A stretch of 64,000 nucleotides of DNA from Neodontobutis hainanensis (GCA_024349245.1 JALDNG010000041.1:2977501-3041500); one strand, 5' to 3'. Shown: positions 53,401 to 62,787, counted from the first letter of the stretch. Notes: generated by a model from the letters alone, not told the origin. Program-made: numbers and translations.

Positions 53401-56400
53401 GGTACAAAGTGATATAAGAGAGCACGCAACCCCGGGATACAAAAGAAATCCCTTCTTTGGCTATGTTTTCTTGAGGGAGTTGAGGAAATTATGGAGTAAG
53501 TAAAAAATAATGTGGTCACTCACTTCACGTCTAAGAAGTCAAGTTAAAGGAAGCCTCTTGTGGTGAATGCTGAACGCCTTTGAGATGCATGTCACGTCTC
53601 AGACAGAAGGCCTTATATGGACAGACTTGGGCTTACATTGTGTTGTTAAAAAACTCATATGGCTGAAACAGGCCGACTCACGCTCTCTAACTTGGTCACA
53701 AAGATATTATGGAAGGGTGTGAGTTTTATAGGGCCATGTTCTAGCCCTCTTTTAGTCTGTTTTTTTAATACCCACACAATATTACATTCACAATAGTGTA
53801 TAGTAAGAAGATTGTTTTTTTTTTTTACTTTTCCACCTGTAACCCTAATGAAGAAAGATATACAAAAGCAGGCGTTCTCCTTTTCTGAAGCCAAACATCC
53901 TAATTAGTGCACTTGAACAGGGGTAGACCTGAGGTTGTTATGGTTTGACCCAGACTCTCACTGCATCAATCAGTCTGCTGGAAGACACGAGATGCCAGGC
54001 TCATCTACATACTCGCTCTTTGACAAATCACCATGACAACACACACAAAAACGACACAAAGCCGGAGCTACACTGCAGTGAACAGTGAATGCACTTTGGT
54101 CAGGTCAGGGACAACTGCTCCGGCTGAATGGATGCAAAAGCTTTTGGTGGCTTTGCAAGTCATGGTAAATTGGAATAAAACAGGTTTATTCAAAAACACT
54201 TAAGAGTGTAGTAATTTAAATGAGTTTCTTATCTTTATCCCACATGACCCACATGTTAGTGAACATTAGATAAATGGCAGATGGGTCAGTTTGGTAGTTG
54301 CCTGAGGGGATTTACTGGACACTAATGAAACATCTGTTTATAAATTTGAACCACATGGGCAAATTTTAAGATAAAATGTCCAACATTTCTTGAAACAGTA
54401 AATGGTGGGGAGTGGTCCAAATCAAAATCAAGCAGCATGGTTATGGTTATTCTTTATAGATGTGCCATATAGCATTAGTGAAATTGAAACTCAGACAGCA
54501 GACACATCAGACAGGAATCAAACAAAACCCATGGACGTTGAACGCATCTTTAGAATCCTGTATCGAGTGACAGATTAAATATGCCATTGTGAGGCATATT
54601 TGCATGCTGTAGCTTTAAAATAAGGAATGACGGACTAAGAAGGTTTGTATCAAATTTCAGTTTTCATCAAAAGGGATTTTACTGTAAAAGGACAAAAATG
54701 TATTTGGCAGCTGTGGAGAAGCACTTTGTTTGTAAAGACTCCTAAAATCCCTGAGTTTTTTTTTTTTATTTAAGTTGAAATGAAATTGAAATGTCAATGT
54801 CAATTTTTAATTGGGACTAGTTTGATTCTATGCAAATGATCTCACACACATAAAATTATTAATACAAGTTATTTACTGTGGTGAATAAAACCAAAATAGG
54901 AAAGTTTGCCAAAGTCTCAAATATGAATAATGTATAGAGAGACACTAATTGTGTCTATAATGGGAAGTCCAGATGCACTATACAGCCATACGATAAAAGG
55001 TCATCTTATTTGAGACGTAATGCCTGTTCACATTGCTGGAACACATCTGGAGCCACAGAGCTGGCTGCAAACACAGAGCTAAAATTAACTAGTATAATGC
55101 CCATATCACATGCCACTGAAATAACAAATGAAAGGACACGGAAGACAAGAGGGGGAGGTGAAGCCAGGGGTTCAAGAAAAAACAGTGGAAAAACTTGACT
55201 GTGCTGACCTCTAACCAAGTAATAATTTAGATTCGAAACAGCTATTTCTGTCTTTCTGTTGTGTCTTAATTGTATTAATACAATTAATACTAGACATGTT
55301 CCAAACCCTCACAAAAACTAAATAAACAGATCACGCCGATTCTATCATCCCTTTACCAGCTCAAACAGAGGATTAACTTTTAAATACTTGTTATTCTCTA
55401 CAAATCTTTGAACAATCTCGCTATATTGCTGAAATACTCATAGTGTATAATCCACACAGACATCTAAGATCCTGCTAGTAGTACCCAGAGTGCACTCTAT
55501 AGCTGCCTCTGGGGCCTTCGGTCATTATGGTCCTATTTTGTGGAATTTTCTGTCAACTGAACTATGGTCTGTTAGCACTTCATCCTGTTTTAAAAAACGT
55601 TTAAAACCCACCTTTTAATGAAAGCTTTTAGCTAAATTTTTCTGTAACCCTTTTGTACCCTTTAATGTATTGTTTATTTTCATTTTCCTTTAAGCACACT
55701 GAGCCTGTGCTGGTCGCATGAAAAGTGCTATATAAATAAAGATTTGTTGTGGTTGTAAGAGAACCTTAAAATAGGCATGTGCAATCAGTCTTTTGTAGGC
55801 AGATGTTTCCATAAACAGAATTACATAATCTAGTCCCAAAATCTGGACAACCTCTTCCAAAAACTTGTGAAATTGACTGACAATATGTCACAAAAATAAT
55901 ACTGAATGAAAATGTGATGGAATGAAACAGTGAAGGAGAGAGCCCTGTCTGTTGCCCAGATCAACAATAATGCGGTATACCCAGACCACTGACGACTCAA
56001 CACATTTATAGGCCACAGCAACATACCACCATAAACCACTAAACAGCCTGTAAAAAGTATTGCACTTGATCCACTTTTTTATTTGTCTGGCCTGACCGTC
56101 CCCTTGTCCAAGTCCCTCATTTAATTACATCACCATTTCAAAGCGTATTTCATGAATAAAAGACTGACTGCTCTAACTTGTATTATATATTGGTTTGAAC
56201 ATTTGATATCAAAAACACTGACAGATGGATGCGGCTATGACAACATAATGTGCCACATACCACATTTATCTTTGAGGCAGGACGTAAAAATAGCCATGCA
56301 ATTCTTTTCATGCTCCTGTTCAAACTCTGATACACGTACAATATTTCCACGTGACAAAATGCACCACTCTTCCTCTCCACACACACAATGTTTAAAATGA

Positions 56401-57316
56401 TCAAACCTGATCCCATTCCCGACATTGCTCATGACATTGAGATTACACTTTGAAAACAAGAAGTAGCAGGAACTCGACAAAACAAAAACCTTAAACAATG
56501 TAAACATATTTGACACTTTGAAAAAGGATGTTTTGTCCTATGATAAGACAATTTCTGAGTAACAAAAACCTGGACTTAGAGAAATACAGAAATAAAAAAA
56601 TAACTGAATTACTTACCTAAATTATTACACAATTAAGTGGGGAAATCATTTAAGCATGTCTTCCAGTCTCCCTTCTTAAAGCTTGAAAATCATCCCAAAC
56701 CTGGTCTGTAGCTAACGCTCTAAATTCTCCCTTTATGTGGCCCAAAGTCCCAAATAGTTATTACAGAACTGCACCAGATCCTCAAGTTTCAGTCAGACTG
56801 CCATTCAGGAACAGGTTTAGATGACTCCACAGGCATTAGGACTAATTCCAGGAAGACAGTCCAGGAAACTTAGCACCAGCTCTTATCTAGATAAATAAAA
56901 TAACAGTGTCTCAAAGCAGCTATTGGATTAATCCTGCTAATGTACCCTGAATTCTCATCAAGCATTATTCAAGAGGGTTTGTGCATGGTTCAAATATACA
57001 AGACTGTTATGATACAAGTAGTAGCCTTAAGAGGAGATGGGTCAGAAATACATCTCTGAATGACATCGGTCACAAACTGTTTGTGAAGGTGTTTAAATCC
57101 ATCAAAGAGTGTCACAGCAGAGATGATCGAAGCATAGTGAGCATGAGCGGCATTCCTCCGAGGTGACCGCCACAGAGTAAAGGGTATGTCAGGGGGCTAT
57201 GCGCGTGTTCAACTCACCCGACATATGGTGAGCGGAAGACAAAATTCCTTGCCCCCCTGCAGCCTGAAGCCCCATGGGGCAGGTCCATCAAGGGTCACAC
57301 TGTAACTGCTGCTCAT
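38391..57316 (-). CDS. pdlim5: PDZ and LIM domain protein 5 (Enigma homolog), full coding region, 13 exons
   Basis: PDLIM5 is a cytoskeletal adaptor: its PDZ domain binds alpha-actinin at Z-discs and stress fibres, and its LIM domains bind kinases such as PKC (family knowledge). Joining 57316-57218, 51670-51519, 47230-47197, 46913-46573, 44762-44736, 44600-44446, 44154-44127, 42330-42182, 39547-39367, 39219-39042, 38929-38809, 38725-38610 and 38480-38391 gives 1671 nt, 556 residues plus stop, with every junction phase matching. PDZ is residues 3-84 (PWGF loop, MTHLEAQNKIK). The linker is 85-380 with RLIEDTEDW at 239-247. LIM1 starts at C381, LIM2 near C439 and LIM3 near C498; the protein ends KKHAHTVNI. 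Human PDLIM5 is about 596 residues, so the linker is somewhat shorter here. The linker motifs (PKEIIKPVPIT, RLIEDTEDW) separate it from LDB3 and PDLIM7. Start chosen at the first ATG after the 5' UTR junction. Which teleost paralogue (a or b) it is cannot be told. Confidence 0.95.
38526..38548. repeat. poly(T) tract in the last pdlim5 intron
   Basis: A near-pure T run (A run on the minus strand) lies between the last two coding exons of pdlim5, only about 45 nt upstream of the final acceptor in transcript terms. It could affect splicing or be length-variable. Confidence 0.8.
38610..38725 (-). CDS. pdlim5: pdlim5 exon 13: end of LIM2, first half of LIM3
   Basis: ATGTCCTCAG|ATTACTAC to TGTGTGCA|GTACGT, 116 nt. 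It begins YYKLFGTNCHGCDFPIEAGD and ends TWHDTCFVCA, almost identical to human PDLIM5. Confidence 0.95.
38809..38929 (-). CDS. pdlim5: pdlim5 exon 12: LIM2 core
   Basis: TTCTTGCAG|AAAATAATG to GAAAAAG|GTCAGC, 121 nt. It encodes KIMNALKQTWHLNCFVCAAC and ends HMEDGKPYCEK, with the WHxxCFxCxxC zinc motif intact. Confidence 0.95.
39042..39219 (-). CDS. pdlim5: pdlim5 exon 11: LIM1 and start of LIM2
   Basis: TTTCCCCAG|AGGGCC to CTTGGG|GTGTGT, 178 nt, 59 codons from GPFLVALGMSWHPEEF to KQKILG. WHPEEFNCAHC has Glu where most LIM domains carry a zinc-binding Cys; this substitution is shared with human PDLIM5 as I recall it, so it is a family trait rather than damage. TCFRC opens LIM2. Confidence 0.95.
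39367..39547 (-). CDS. pdlim5: pdlim5 exon 10: end of linker and first zinc ligands of LIM1
   Basis: TTGATTTAG|GTGTGCC to GTCATAAG|GTATGT, 181 nt. It ends QQAEHIPAGTRTPVCNKCNN, matching human QRAEHIPAGKRTPMCAHCNQ. The CxxC pair (C381, C384) is the first zinc-binding pair of LIM1. Confidence 0.94.
39548..42181 (-). other. pdlim5 intron 9: nothing coding seen
   Basis: A 2.6-kb intron between the GTAAAG donor of exon 9 and the TTTAG acceptor of exon 10. No coding match and no recognisable repeat. Confidence 0.6.
42182..42330 (-). CDS. pdlim5: pdlim5 exon 9: Pro/Ser-rich linker before LIM domains
   Basis: TTTTTGTCAG|GGAGTCG to CACCATCAG|GTAAAG, 149 nt. It encodes ESLDKAPPAVHTSP...STFKSPGSQSHAAPS, with local similarity to human PESLDSP and AAFKPVGS. 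Phases (in 2, out 1) fit exon 8 and exon 10. Confidence 0.85.
43002..43056 (-). other. pdlim5: possible extra pdlim5 exon (unconfirmed)
   Basis: Acceptor TTGTCTTAG|AGCTGG is followed by AGPMAFNIFGNDFDVHQE, then a weak donor GAG|GTGATG. Entry phase 2 would fit exon 8, but exit phase 0 fits no downstream long-form exon. It would therefore have to be a terminal exon running on in frame to about 42912, or no exon at all. The peptide looks unlike random AT-rich translation, but there is no family match I recognise. Confidence 0.2.
43404..43500 (-). CDS. pdlim5: pdlim5 alternative terminal exon (LIM-less short isoform)
   Basis: Acceptor TTTGTCAG|AGCAAAC is followed by an in-phase peptide beginning ANKLDPEVIAHKYNKLRDWH and ending VLNVQ, then a TAG stop at 43404-43406 with no donor before it. 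Joined to exon 8 it gives about 310 residues with the PDZ but no LIM domains. LIM-less ENH isoforms made by alternative terminal exons are known for PDLIM5 (family knowledge). A possible AATAAA lies on the minus strand at 43116-43121. The charged, non-repetitive peptide and correct phase argue for a real exon; expression data would settle it. Confidence 0.7.
44127..44154 (-). CDS. pdlim5: pdlim5 exon 8: 28-nt exon shared by long and short forms
   Basis: CTGTTTCAG|AGGAAC to AAAGAA|GTAAGT. It encodes ELPENGGK with split codons, entry phase 1 and exit phase 2. The exit phase suits both the alternative terminal exon at 43500 and the long-form exon at 42330, so this is the likely branch point for the two isoforms. 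Both splice signals are strong. Confidence 0.85.
44446..44600 (-). CDS. pdlim5: pdlim5 exon 7: conserved linker block RLIEDTEDW
   Basis: TTTTGGCAG|GAAACC to CAGAAAG|GTTTGG, 155 nt, 51 full codons. The peptide includes SEASKLRLIEDTEDW and RTGTSQSRSFQILAQMTGT, nearly identical to human PDLIM5 and the strongest linker evidence for this family member. The block lies in the internal region that the Enigma/ALP family uses for alpha-actinin and Z-line targeting (family knowledge). Confidence 0.94.
44736..44762 (-). CDS. pdlim5: pdlim5 exon 6: 27-nt microexon
   Basis: Acceptor CATCTGCAG|AACTCC and donor CTAGGAG|GTAAAG bound 27 nt encoding TPPPTKPR plus split codons on each side. Entry and exit phases (2 and 2) match exons 5 and 7, so it can be skipped without a frameshift. 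It corresponds to the start of human NGPPRKHIVERY, which is otherwise not recognisable in the fish linker. Confidence 0.75.
44763..46572 (-). other. pdlim5 intron 5: nothing coding confirmed
   Basis: A 1.8-kb intron joining two phase-2 junctions. A short Lys/Arg/Glu-rich stretch near 45757-45780 has acceptor- and donor-like edges but the wrong length for the frame. Confidence 0.55.
46573..46913 (-). CDS. pdlim5: pdlim5 exon 5: Ser/Pro-rich linker
   Basis: TTTACCCAG|GATGAACC to GTCAACGG|GTATGT, 341 nt. It encodes DEPKEIIKPVPIT, then a Ser/Thr/Pro/Ala-rich low-complexity stretch with KSPRPF and PKVASIPS...SSAFTPA, ending GQRRG...EHVNG. These blocks match the human PDLIM5 linker (PKEVVKPVPIT, PKVTSIPS, SSAFTPA, EGQRRGS). 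The end is phase 2 (GG|A gives Gly) and joins directly to the 27-nt exon. Confidence 0.92.
47197..47230 (-). CDS. pdlim5: pdlim5 exon 4: 34-nt linker exon
   Basis: TTGGCACAG|ACCTTCC to CCTAAG|GTACGA. It completes the split Arg and adds PSSAPKDGLPK, corresponding to the ASAAPKPEPVPV region after the PDZ in the human protein. The phase (in 2, out 0) fits exons 3 and 5. Confidence 0.85.
47231..51518 (-). other. pdlim5 intron 3: no gene seen
   Basis: A 4.3-kb intron. Holds a perfect 2 x 12-bp direct repeat at 47836-47859 and a possible retroelement tail near 49785-49830 (see findings). Confidence 0.55.
47836..47859. repeat. 12-bp tandem duplication
   Basis: ACGGCCTCCGGT occurs twice back to back without mismatch. 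Confidence 0.9.
51519..51670 (-). CDS. pdlim5: pdlim5 exon 3: second half of PDZ domain
   Basis: Acceptor TGTGTGCAG|GTGAATGAT and donor CTGCAGAG|GTATCA. It begins VNDGGKAVKAKMCVGDIIKS, carries the family hallmark MTHLEAQNKIK and ends LGLTLQR, with the Arg codon split across the junction (phase 2). It is 152 nt, 50 codons plus two bases. Confidence 0.95.
51671..57217 (-). other. pdlim5 intron 2: no gene seen apart from a LINE remnant
   Basis: A 5.5-kb phase-0 intron that splits the PDZ domain. It holds the LINE fragment at 55320-55755; T-rich runs lie at 52769-52787, 53814-53827 and 54759-54769. Confidence 0.55.
55320..55755 (+). mobile_element. LINE 3' end (CR1/L2/Rex1-like), decayed
   Basis: Plus-strand translation gives ITPILSSLYQLKQRINF, a stop, then ILVILYKSLNNLA and later GPILWNFLSTELW and SSCFKKRLK, the conserved C-terminal tail of vertebrate non-LTR reverse transcriptases. 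The 3' end reads GTGCTATATAAATAAAG, a typical tail of such elements. Stops and frame changes show it is dead and 5'-truncated. Confidence 0.7.
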
Positions 57317-57323
57317 TGTGCAC
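57218..57323 (-). CDS. pdlim5: pdlim5 exon 2: start codon and first half of PDZ domain
   Basis: Acceptor CTCTCCAG|GTGCACA is followed by ATG at 57316-57314, then 33 codons beginning MSSSYSVTLDGPAPWGFRLQ and ending TICR before the donor CGG|GTGAGT, phase 0. PWGF is the carboxylate-binding loop typical of Enigma/ALP-family PDZ domains. The following stretch reads KEFCLPLTICR where the human protein, as I recall it, has KDFNMPLTISS, so two cysteines are introduced near the binding groove. Confidence 0.93.
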
Positions 57324-57614
57324 CTGGAGAGAGACAAGCATTCAAACATTTATATACGAGTATTACATTTCTAAATAAATATTTAAAAAAAGACTTGAAG
57401 AACTGCAAACATAATATTAGGCTTATTCTGTGGTGTCAAGTCATGTGAGGCAGTCAAAACATGGCATTTAGACTAGATTACTATTTTCAGTTTGGAGACA
57501 CAATAAACTTCTGTTGAATCCTTTGATCTATGTCTAGATTAAAGGTGACCTATAGTTCATTTTCTGTCACTGTGATATTAAAAGAGCAACAATTTCAATC
57601 AGATATAAAGATGA

Positions 57615-57945
57615 TTTTGGAACATCTCCCTGACTTGCTTTCAAAGCTCTTAACGGCCTCGTGTCACTTTATTTATCTGAAACCTTAATTGTCCACCGTC
57701 CCAGCAGAGCTTTCCGGTCGGCTGACCAGATGAGATTAGTTGTTCCAAGGTCCAGGTACAAGCAGTGGGGCGATCGTTCACTTGCTGCTGCTCCTAAACT
57801 CTCCTAAATACATTGCCTGTAGACCTGCGTGTTCTCACTGACCTGGCCCGGTTCAAGTCCAAGTTAAAGACCAACGTATTTAGGCTGGCTTTTAACTGTG
57901 TCTCGTTCAGATTTTTTTGATGTTTTTATATGTTTTAATATTAAA
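57615..57945 (+). mobile_element. LINE 3' fragment, decayed
   Basis: The plus strand reads AFKALNGLVSLYLSETLIVH then RPSRALRSADQMRLVVPRSR and WGDRSLAAAPKL, the conserved C-terminal region of CR1/L2/Rex-type reverse transcriptases. It then decays through stops. It is a different piece from the copy at 55.3 kb and is followed directly by a SINE-body fragment. Confidence 0.7.
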
Positions 57946-57949
57946 CTTC

Positions 57950-58065
57950 CTCGGCCGACTCCGGTCTTTCTGTGAGGAGTCTGCATGTCCTCCACGTGTT
58001 ACCGTGGGTTCTCTCCGGGTACTCCAGCTTCCTCCCACCGCCCAAACACATGCATGTATAGTTCA
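57950..58065 (+). mobile_element. fragment of the same SINE family as 35.9 kb
   Basis: It shares CTTTCTGTGAGGAGTCTGCA, the GTGGGTTCTCTCCGGGTA block and ACATGCATGTA with the copy at 35.9-36.0 kb, but lacks both the tRNA head and the 3' half. Confidence 0.7.
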
Positions 58066-58250
58066 ATAATCAATTAGTCAAAAATTTTATGCACCATGGA
58101 GTTTTATAAAGCTCTCAAACAGTGACTTGAGCTTATTATAGAAAATTATGCTACGCCCAATAACGTGTTCAGACAGATTCAATTATTACAATTATTATGT
58201 TTATTAATTAAGGAAACTGCGGTACAATTGTTAGACTATAGACTAAACAA

Positions 58251-58289
58251 TCAGGCATATCTATGAACAGCTAACATAGATATGCCTGA
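58251..58289. repeat. perfect 15-bp inverted repeat with 9-nt loop
   Basis: TCAGGCATATCTATG at 58251-58265 is the exact reverse complement of 58275-58289. The spacer is nine bases. It lies in pdlim5 intron 1. Confidence 0.9.
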
Positions 58290-60141
58290 CATAGATCTAC
58301 ATATAAACTCAACTGACGGGGGGGAAATCTCTCACTTTTGGTACAGGAAGGCGCAATGTTGACACAAAACATTTCATCAATGTGCGACTTGCAAACACTC
58401 TGCAGTATTACAGCCAAATATGCCGTAAACTTAGCAGTCATTACTTGAAGGAGTGTCACTGGCAGACAAAGCACAGACCAATAACACATAATCAAGTTAG
58501 TATTTGAGAAATGGAAACTTCTTGTGTCCTTGTGGGGCAGGGCATGAAAAATGCCTCACTAATGTGTATTTCATAATGCCCTGTCCGTCCTGACTTGTAT
58601 CATCTTGAGGTTGTACGTCTGAATGCCGTCACATAGTGCCTTTGGCCACGTGAACCACCTAGTCACTTCTCACTCCAACACAACAAAGCCCTGGCCAACT
58701 CAAATTCCAGCCACTTACCTGTAGGGGCCTCAGGGCAAAGTGAAAAGGTGGAGTAAAGTAAAAAAATGCAAACGTAAAAGGGTGGGTTTTGAAAACAGTA
58801 CACCTATGCACTATGTCTGTGGAGGTTCTCAGTCAAGATTGTCAATTTAAATTGAAACAGTCCCTTGGACAAAGTCTAGAATAATATGTGCAGACAGCTG
58901 TCTTTTCAGTAAAGATGACGAGAAGGTGGGGTTGGGTCAAGAGGTTAGTTAAAAAAGAAAATATATTTTGTGCATTTTTCTGTGTGACACAAAGAATATT
59001 TCTGACACAAGAAAAAAAAAAGTTGTACAAAACTGCAAATTCATGGCCACTATTGTTAAAAAGCAATTAGTACTTGGAAAACACACCCTTGGGGAAAACA
59101 GAGGATTCAGTTCTCTGGATTAGCTACGTCAGCTATTCACGACAAATTCCATCAGCTTAAGTTTCGTGGTAAACTGGGGCATCTCAGTAAAAGTCACCAG
59201 AGTCTAAACAACTGGAGAAAAGCTGACATTGTGATAAGACTCATATTCCACTCACATCAAACACATTTCTTTGCCTAATATGGAAAAAACAAACACCCAT
59301 TTCATCATCTCATGTCTCTACTTGTTTTGCAATCCATAATGATATCATGCATTAACACGAGCAGACACACCTTCAGTGTTCCCAAAAAGCAGAAAACATT
59401 GAGTCAGTCTCATTCATTCTATCAGCAGCTGAGCCAAGATAAACTTTTCTTTGAGCTACTTGAAGCATGATCATTCTTGCCTTATCTTTCCTGATTGTTG
59501 GAATATATCAACACTTTCACACTAAGTCAAGATTAAATCCTGCTTCTTTGACATGGCCAGTGTAATGCCACTGTTTTCTAAGTTATGGCCTATACTCATA
59601 TGTAGCCTATATGTCGTGTACATGTTTTTTAATGCATAGCCCACCTTGTGACTTTTCAAATCAAAACTTTATGTCTAGTCATACTCCCGATGGGTTGTGG
59701 GCTGTTATTGCACCAATAAAACAGTTTGGATGAATGCAGCATGTTGGCCGGTCTGTGCTGTGGCTTTCACAGCAGAGCATAGCCTACCTGTCCCATCTTG
59801 TCCATGAAAACATAACGTCAAGGAGCACCATAGCCTACATACGGTACATTATATGACTCTGAGGTTTCTATCAGCCGGTTTTCTCACGCACCAGACAGCA
59901 ACCAGTCTCAATGGGTGTGACACAAAACTCATGTTGGACATTATTCATGCGTGTGACTGAACTGTGCAAAGTTTAGGCTACATCGTAATCTTTTCAGACA
60001 GAGGCAATAAAACTTTATGAAGGCATATGTTCAATTGCCTGCCAATCATTTTACAATATTTAGTGATATTTAGTGCCAATAACATTCATGATTAATTGGC
60101 CATCCATTCCCTGTGTTCAGACATAAATGTTAGTCGCTTAC

Positions 60142-60345
60142 CTCGGGTCTTTTCAAAGCCGGGTCTGGAGTAGGCTACACACGGAGAAGCGGGACCGTCG
60201 GTGCTCGGTCTCGCAGTGAAGCAGACTTTAGCGGAACTGGGACTTCCGTGTCTGAGTCTGAGCCAGCCCCATGTGTCTGCGGGAGGAGGGCTCCAGAGAC
60301 AGACCTGGAGCAGGCGCAGGTCTGAGGCGAGTCGTGCAGGTGAGC
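60142..60345 (-). other. pdlim5: pdlim5 exon 1 (5' UTR) and promoter-proximal region
   Basis: On the minus strand a GC- and CpG-richer stretch ends in a clean donor, CCCGAG|GTAAGC, at 60142/60141. The first coding exon at 57323 opens with a matching acceptor (CTCTCCAG|GTGCAC) a few bases before the ATG, so a non-coding first exon is needed about here. The 5' edge is not visible: the CpG-rich part fades near 60345 and becomes AT-rich beyond 60360. No convincing TATA box was seen. The donor is well supported; the upstream boundary is a guess. Confidence 0.6.
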
Positions 60346-62335
60346 AGAACAGGCTTTGCAAACTTCAAACTTAGCATTTTTAAACCTAAAGCTAAAATGG
60401 TTACTTAACAAATTCTTATCTGGCCTCCGGTCAAAGTCAACAGTTGCACAGTTTATGTGCTCTCGACAATATTGCCCAATGATTAAATCTTAGTAAGTAG
60501 CCTGTTTTTTTAAGTTAGCCCCACTCATAGATGTCTTTATTCCAGCTTTATAATAAGCTATAATAATATAACATAAGCGAACTTAGCTTAACCCGTGTTC
60601 CGTCTCTCTTGCCTAATATATAATCAAAAGTCTTTTAACCTTTAAATGGCTAAAAAAATAGCCTGTGCCGTGGCTGTCCAATAGTCATATTTGTTTTATT
60701 CGTCTTAAAAATATATCCCTATAATGATTCATAGGCCATTACAGTTTGTTTCTAATGAAATTGACAATATCTACTAGACTTCACTCGAGGAATCTGACAA
60801 ATGTCTGAACCTAGAGGAATTTAAAACTAGTAACTAGCTATTTGTCGAATGTGCTGTTACACCGGCTTTGTGCCTGAAAGAGCCTACATGTGACCTGACC
60901 TGACCTGACCCAGGCAGCTCAGCGACTGAAAAACGGGCGAAGAATGTAAAATAAAGAAACACAAGTCAAGAATTCTTTGAAAAAATATATATTTAAAAGG
61001 CAAATATAGCCTTTTATATCAAAATGATGTTGTCATTTTTATCAGTGAAACATTTTTTGTAGTATTCAGTGCAACAGTGTTTGTCCGCCATCTAGTGGTC
61101 AGAAGATCATCTCCATGGTTTTCAGTTCTTGCTCCAAAATATTAATTCATAACGACAAGGCCTCAGGTTATGGAATGATTATATGTCCTACAGTCTCTCA
61201 CACAGCACATGTCTCTCACACCTTCGACACATGTAGCTCAATGTAAAGGTGTAAGGCGAAGACAAATGATTTTAAATGTTTATAACCTCTCATTAACTGT
61301 TTTAGGTTTTGGTTGGAGTAATAATTCTCCACAGTACATTTTCTATTTTGTCCTGGCACTAAGTTAACAAAATATGCATGTAGGCTATAACTGTCTAAAA
61401 AATGAATAACTTCACATTTACCTTTCAATGGGTTAATGTGAAAAAGCAGGTCTGATGCCTGCTTTTTGCCTCCTGTGGCTTCACCTTCTGGCAATGACTT
61501 TAAACTACCTAAACTAATAAAAGACTAGAGCACATAGATTGTTTTGTACATTTCTATTTTTTATTTTATAGGAAACATAGAAAATTATAGAAAAATAGAG
61601 GCATTAAGGACCTGTGCTATTGATTGCATTCTCAATTTATCATATCTGTCAAAATAGTAATATAATAATAGATTTATTTGTTTCACATCTGGTCACATCT
61701 AGTTAACTCATATATGGCTGCACACTACAGCATGGTACAGTGTGTATATAATAATCCTCATGTCTTATATGATTGATCTGGACATCTGGATTTCAGTTTC
61801 ACAGCCACCATTAAAGCCTCACTGTGAGATAAAGCCTACATGACAGGCAGGCCTTTTTCAGCGGCATGTGTGTCATGTCAATATATGGTTATAAAAAGCC
61901 CAGCAGCAAAATCCTCCTGCACAGAATCAAACCACTGAATAGTAGCAGTCATTATACTTCTACACGTTTACAGAACTGGATAAGTTCGAAGGCAATTTTT
62001 AAGGAAAATACTTAACCCTGGTTTTAAGCTAATGTTTAAGCAGATGTTTAGGAAAAAAGGTTAATCAAAATTTGTCCAGAATTATATTGAGTTTGTCTTT
62101 TCAAAATTATTGTGAATCATATAAAACCTTTTATTTTTCACAATAAATACTTTCATAAAAATGTATCAATAGCACCAAGAGATAACATACAAATAAAGAA
62201 AAGTGCAGAGTTCTACTTACAGGTGCTGTACTTGGACTGAACATTTGATAAAGATAATGATGACATTACAGTATGGATCATAAAATACATAAATATAATA
62301 TCAATATTATATATTAACTGTCTTATTGACAAAAC
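60346..62335. other. upstream of pdlim5: no gene seen
   Basis: AT-rich sequence beyond the inferred promoter. Four tandem TGACC pentamers lie at 60891-60910. No coding match on either strand. Confidence 0.55.
60891..60910. repeat. four tandem TGACC pentamers
   Basis: A perfect 5-bp repeat. Overlapping copies spell TGACCT, the complement of the nuclear-receptor half-site AGGTCA, three times. Confidence 0.85.
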
Positions 62336-62344
62336 ACTGTTTAA

Positions 62345-62436
62345 TTTATCTCTCTCTCTCTCTCTCTATCTTTATCTCTCTATCTCTATCTCTCTCTCTT
62401 TCTCTCTCAGTGTCTCTCGCTCTATATATCTCTCTA

Positions 62437-62491
<55 letters not shown>

Positions 62492-62560
62492 ATATATCTC
62501 TCTATCTCTCTCTCTATCTATCTCTCTCTCTCTCTGTCTCTCTCTCTATATATCTCTCTA

Positions 62561-62593
<33 letters not shown>

Positions 62594-62787
62594 ATATATC
62601 TCTCTATCTCTCTCTCTATCTATCTCTCTCTCTCTCTGTCTCTCTCTCTATATATCTCTCTATCTCTCTCTCTATCTATCTCTCTCTCTCTCTGTCTCTC
62701 TCTCTATATATCTCTCTATCTCTCTATCTATATCTCTACCTCTCTCTCTCTATCTATCTATCTCTCTATCTCTCTCTCTCTATCTCA
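62345..62787. repeat. large TC/TATC compound microsatellite with a 56-bp higher-order unit
   Basis: About 440 bp made only of TCTC, TATC, TATA and TGTC words. The landmark TATATATC recurs at 62423, 62491, 62547, 62593, 62649 and 62705, spaced 68, 56, 46, 56 and 56 bp, so a minisatellite unit of about 56 bp has been amplified within the simple repeat. The long Leu/Ser/Ile/Tyr open frame across it is an artefact. Confidence 0.95.

Larger units (their letters stand above)
57324..60141 (-). other. pdlim5 intron 1: no gene seen apart from repeat remnants
   Basis: A 2.8-kb intron between the 5' UTR exon and the ATG exon. Contains a LINE fragment, an attached SINE-body fragment and a perfect 15-bp hairpin, listed separately. 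Confidence 0.55.
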
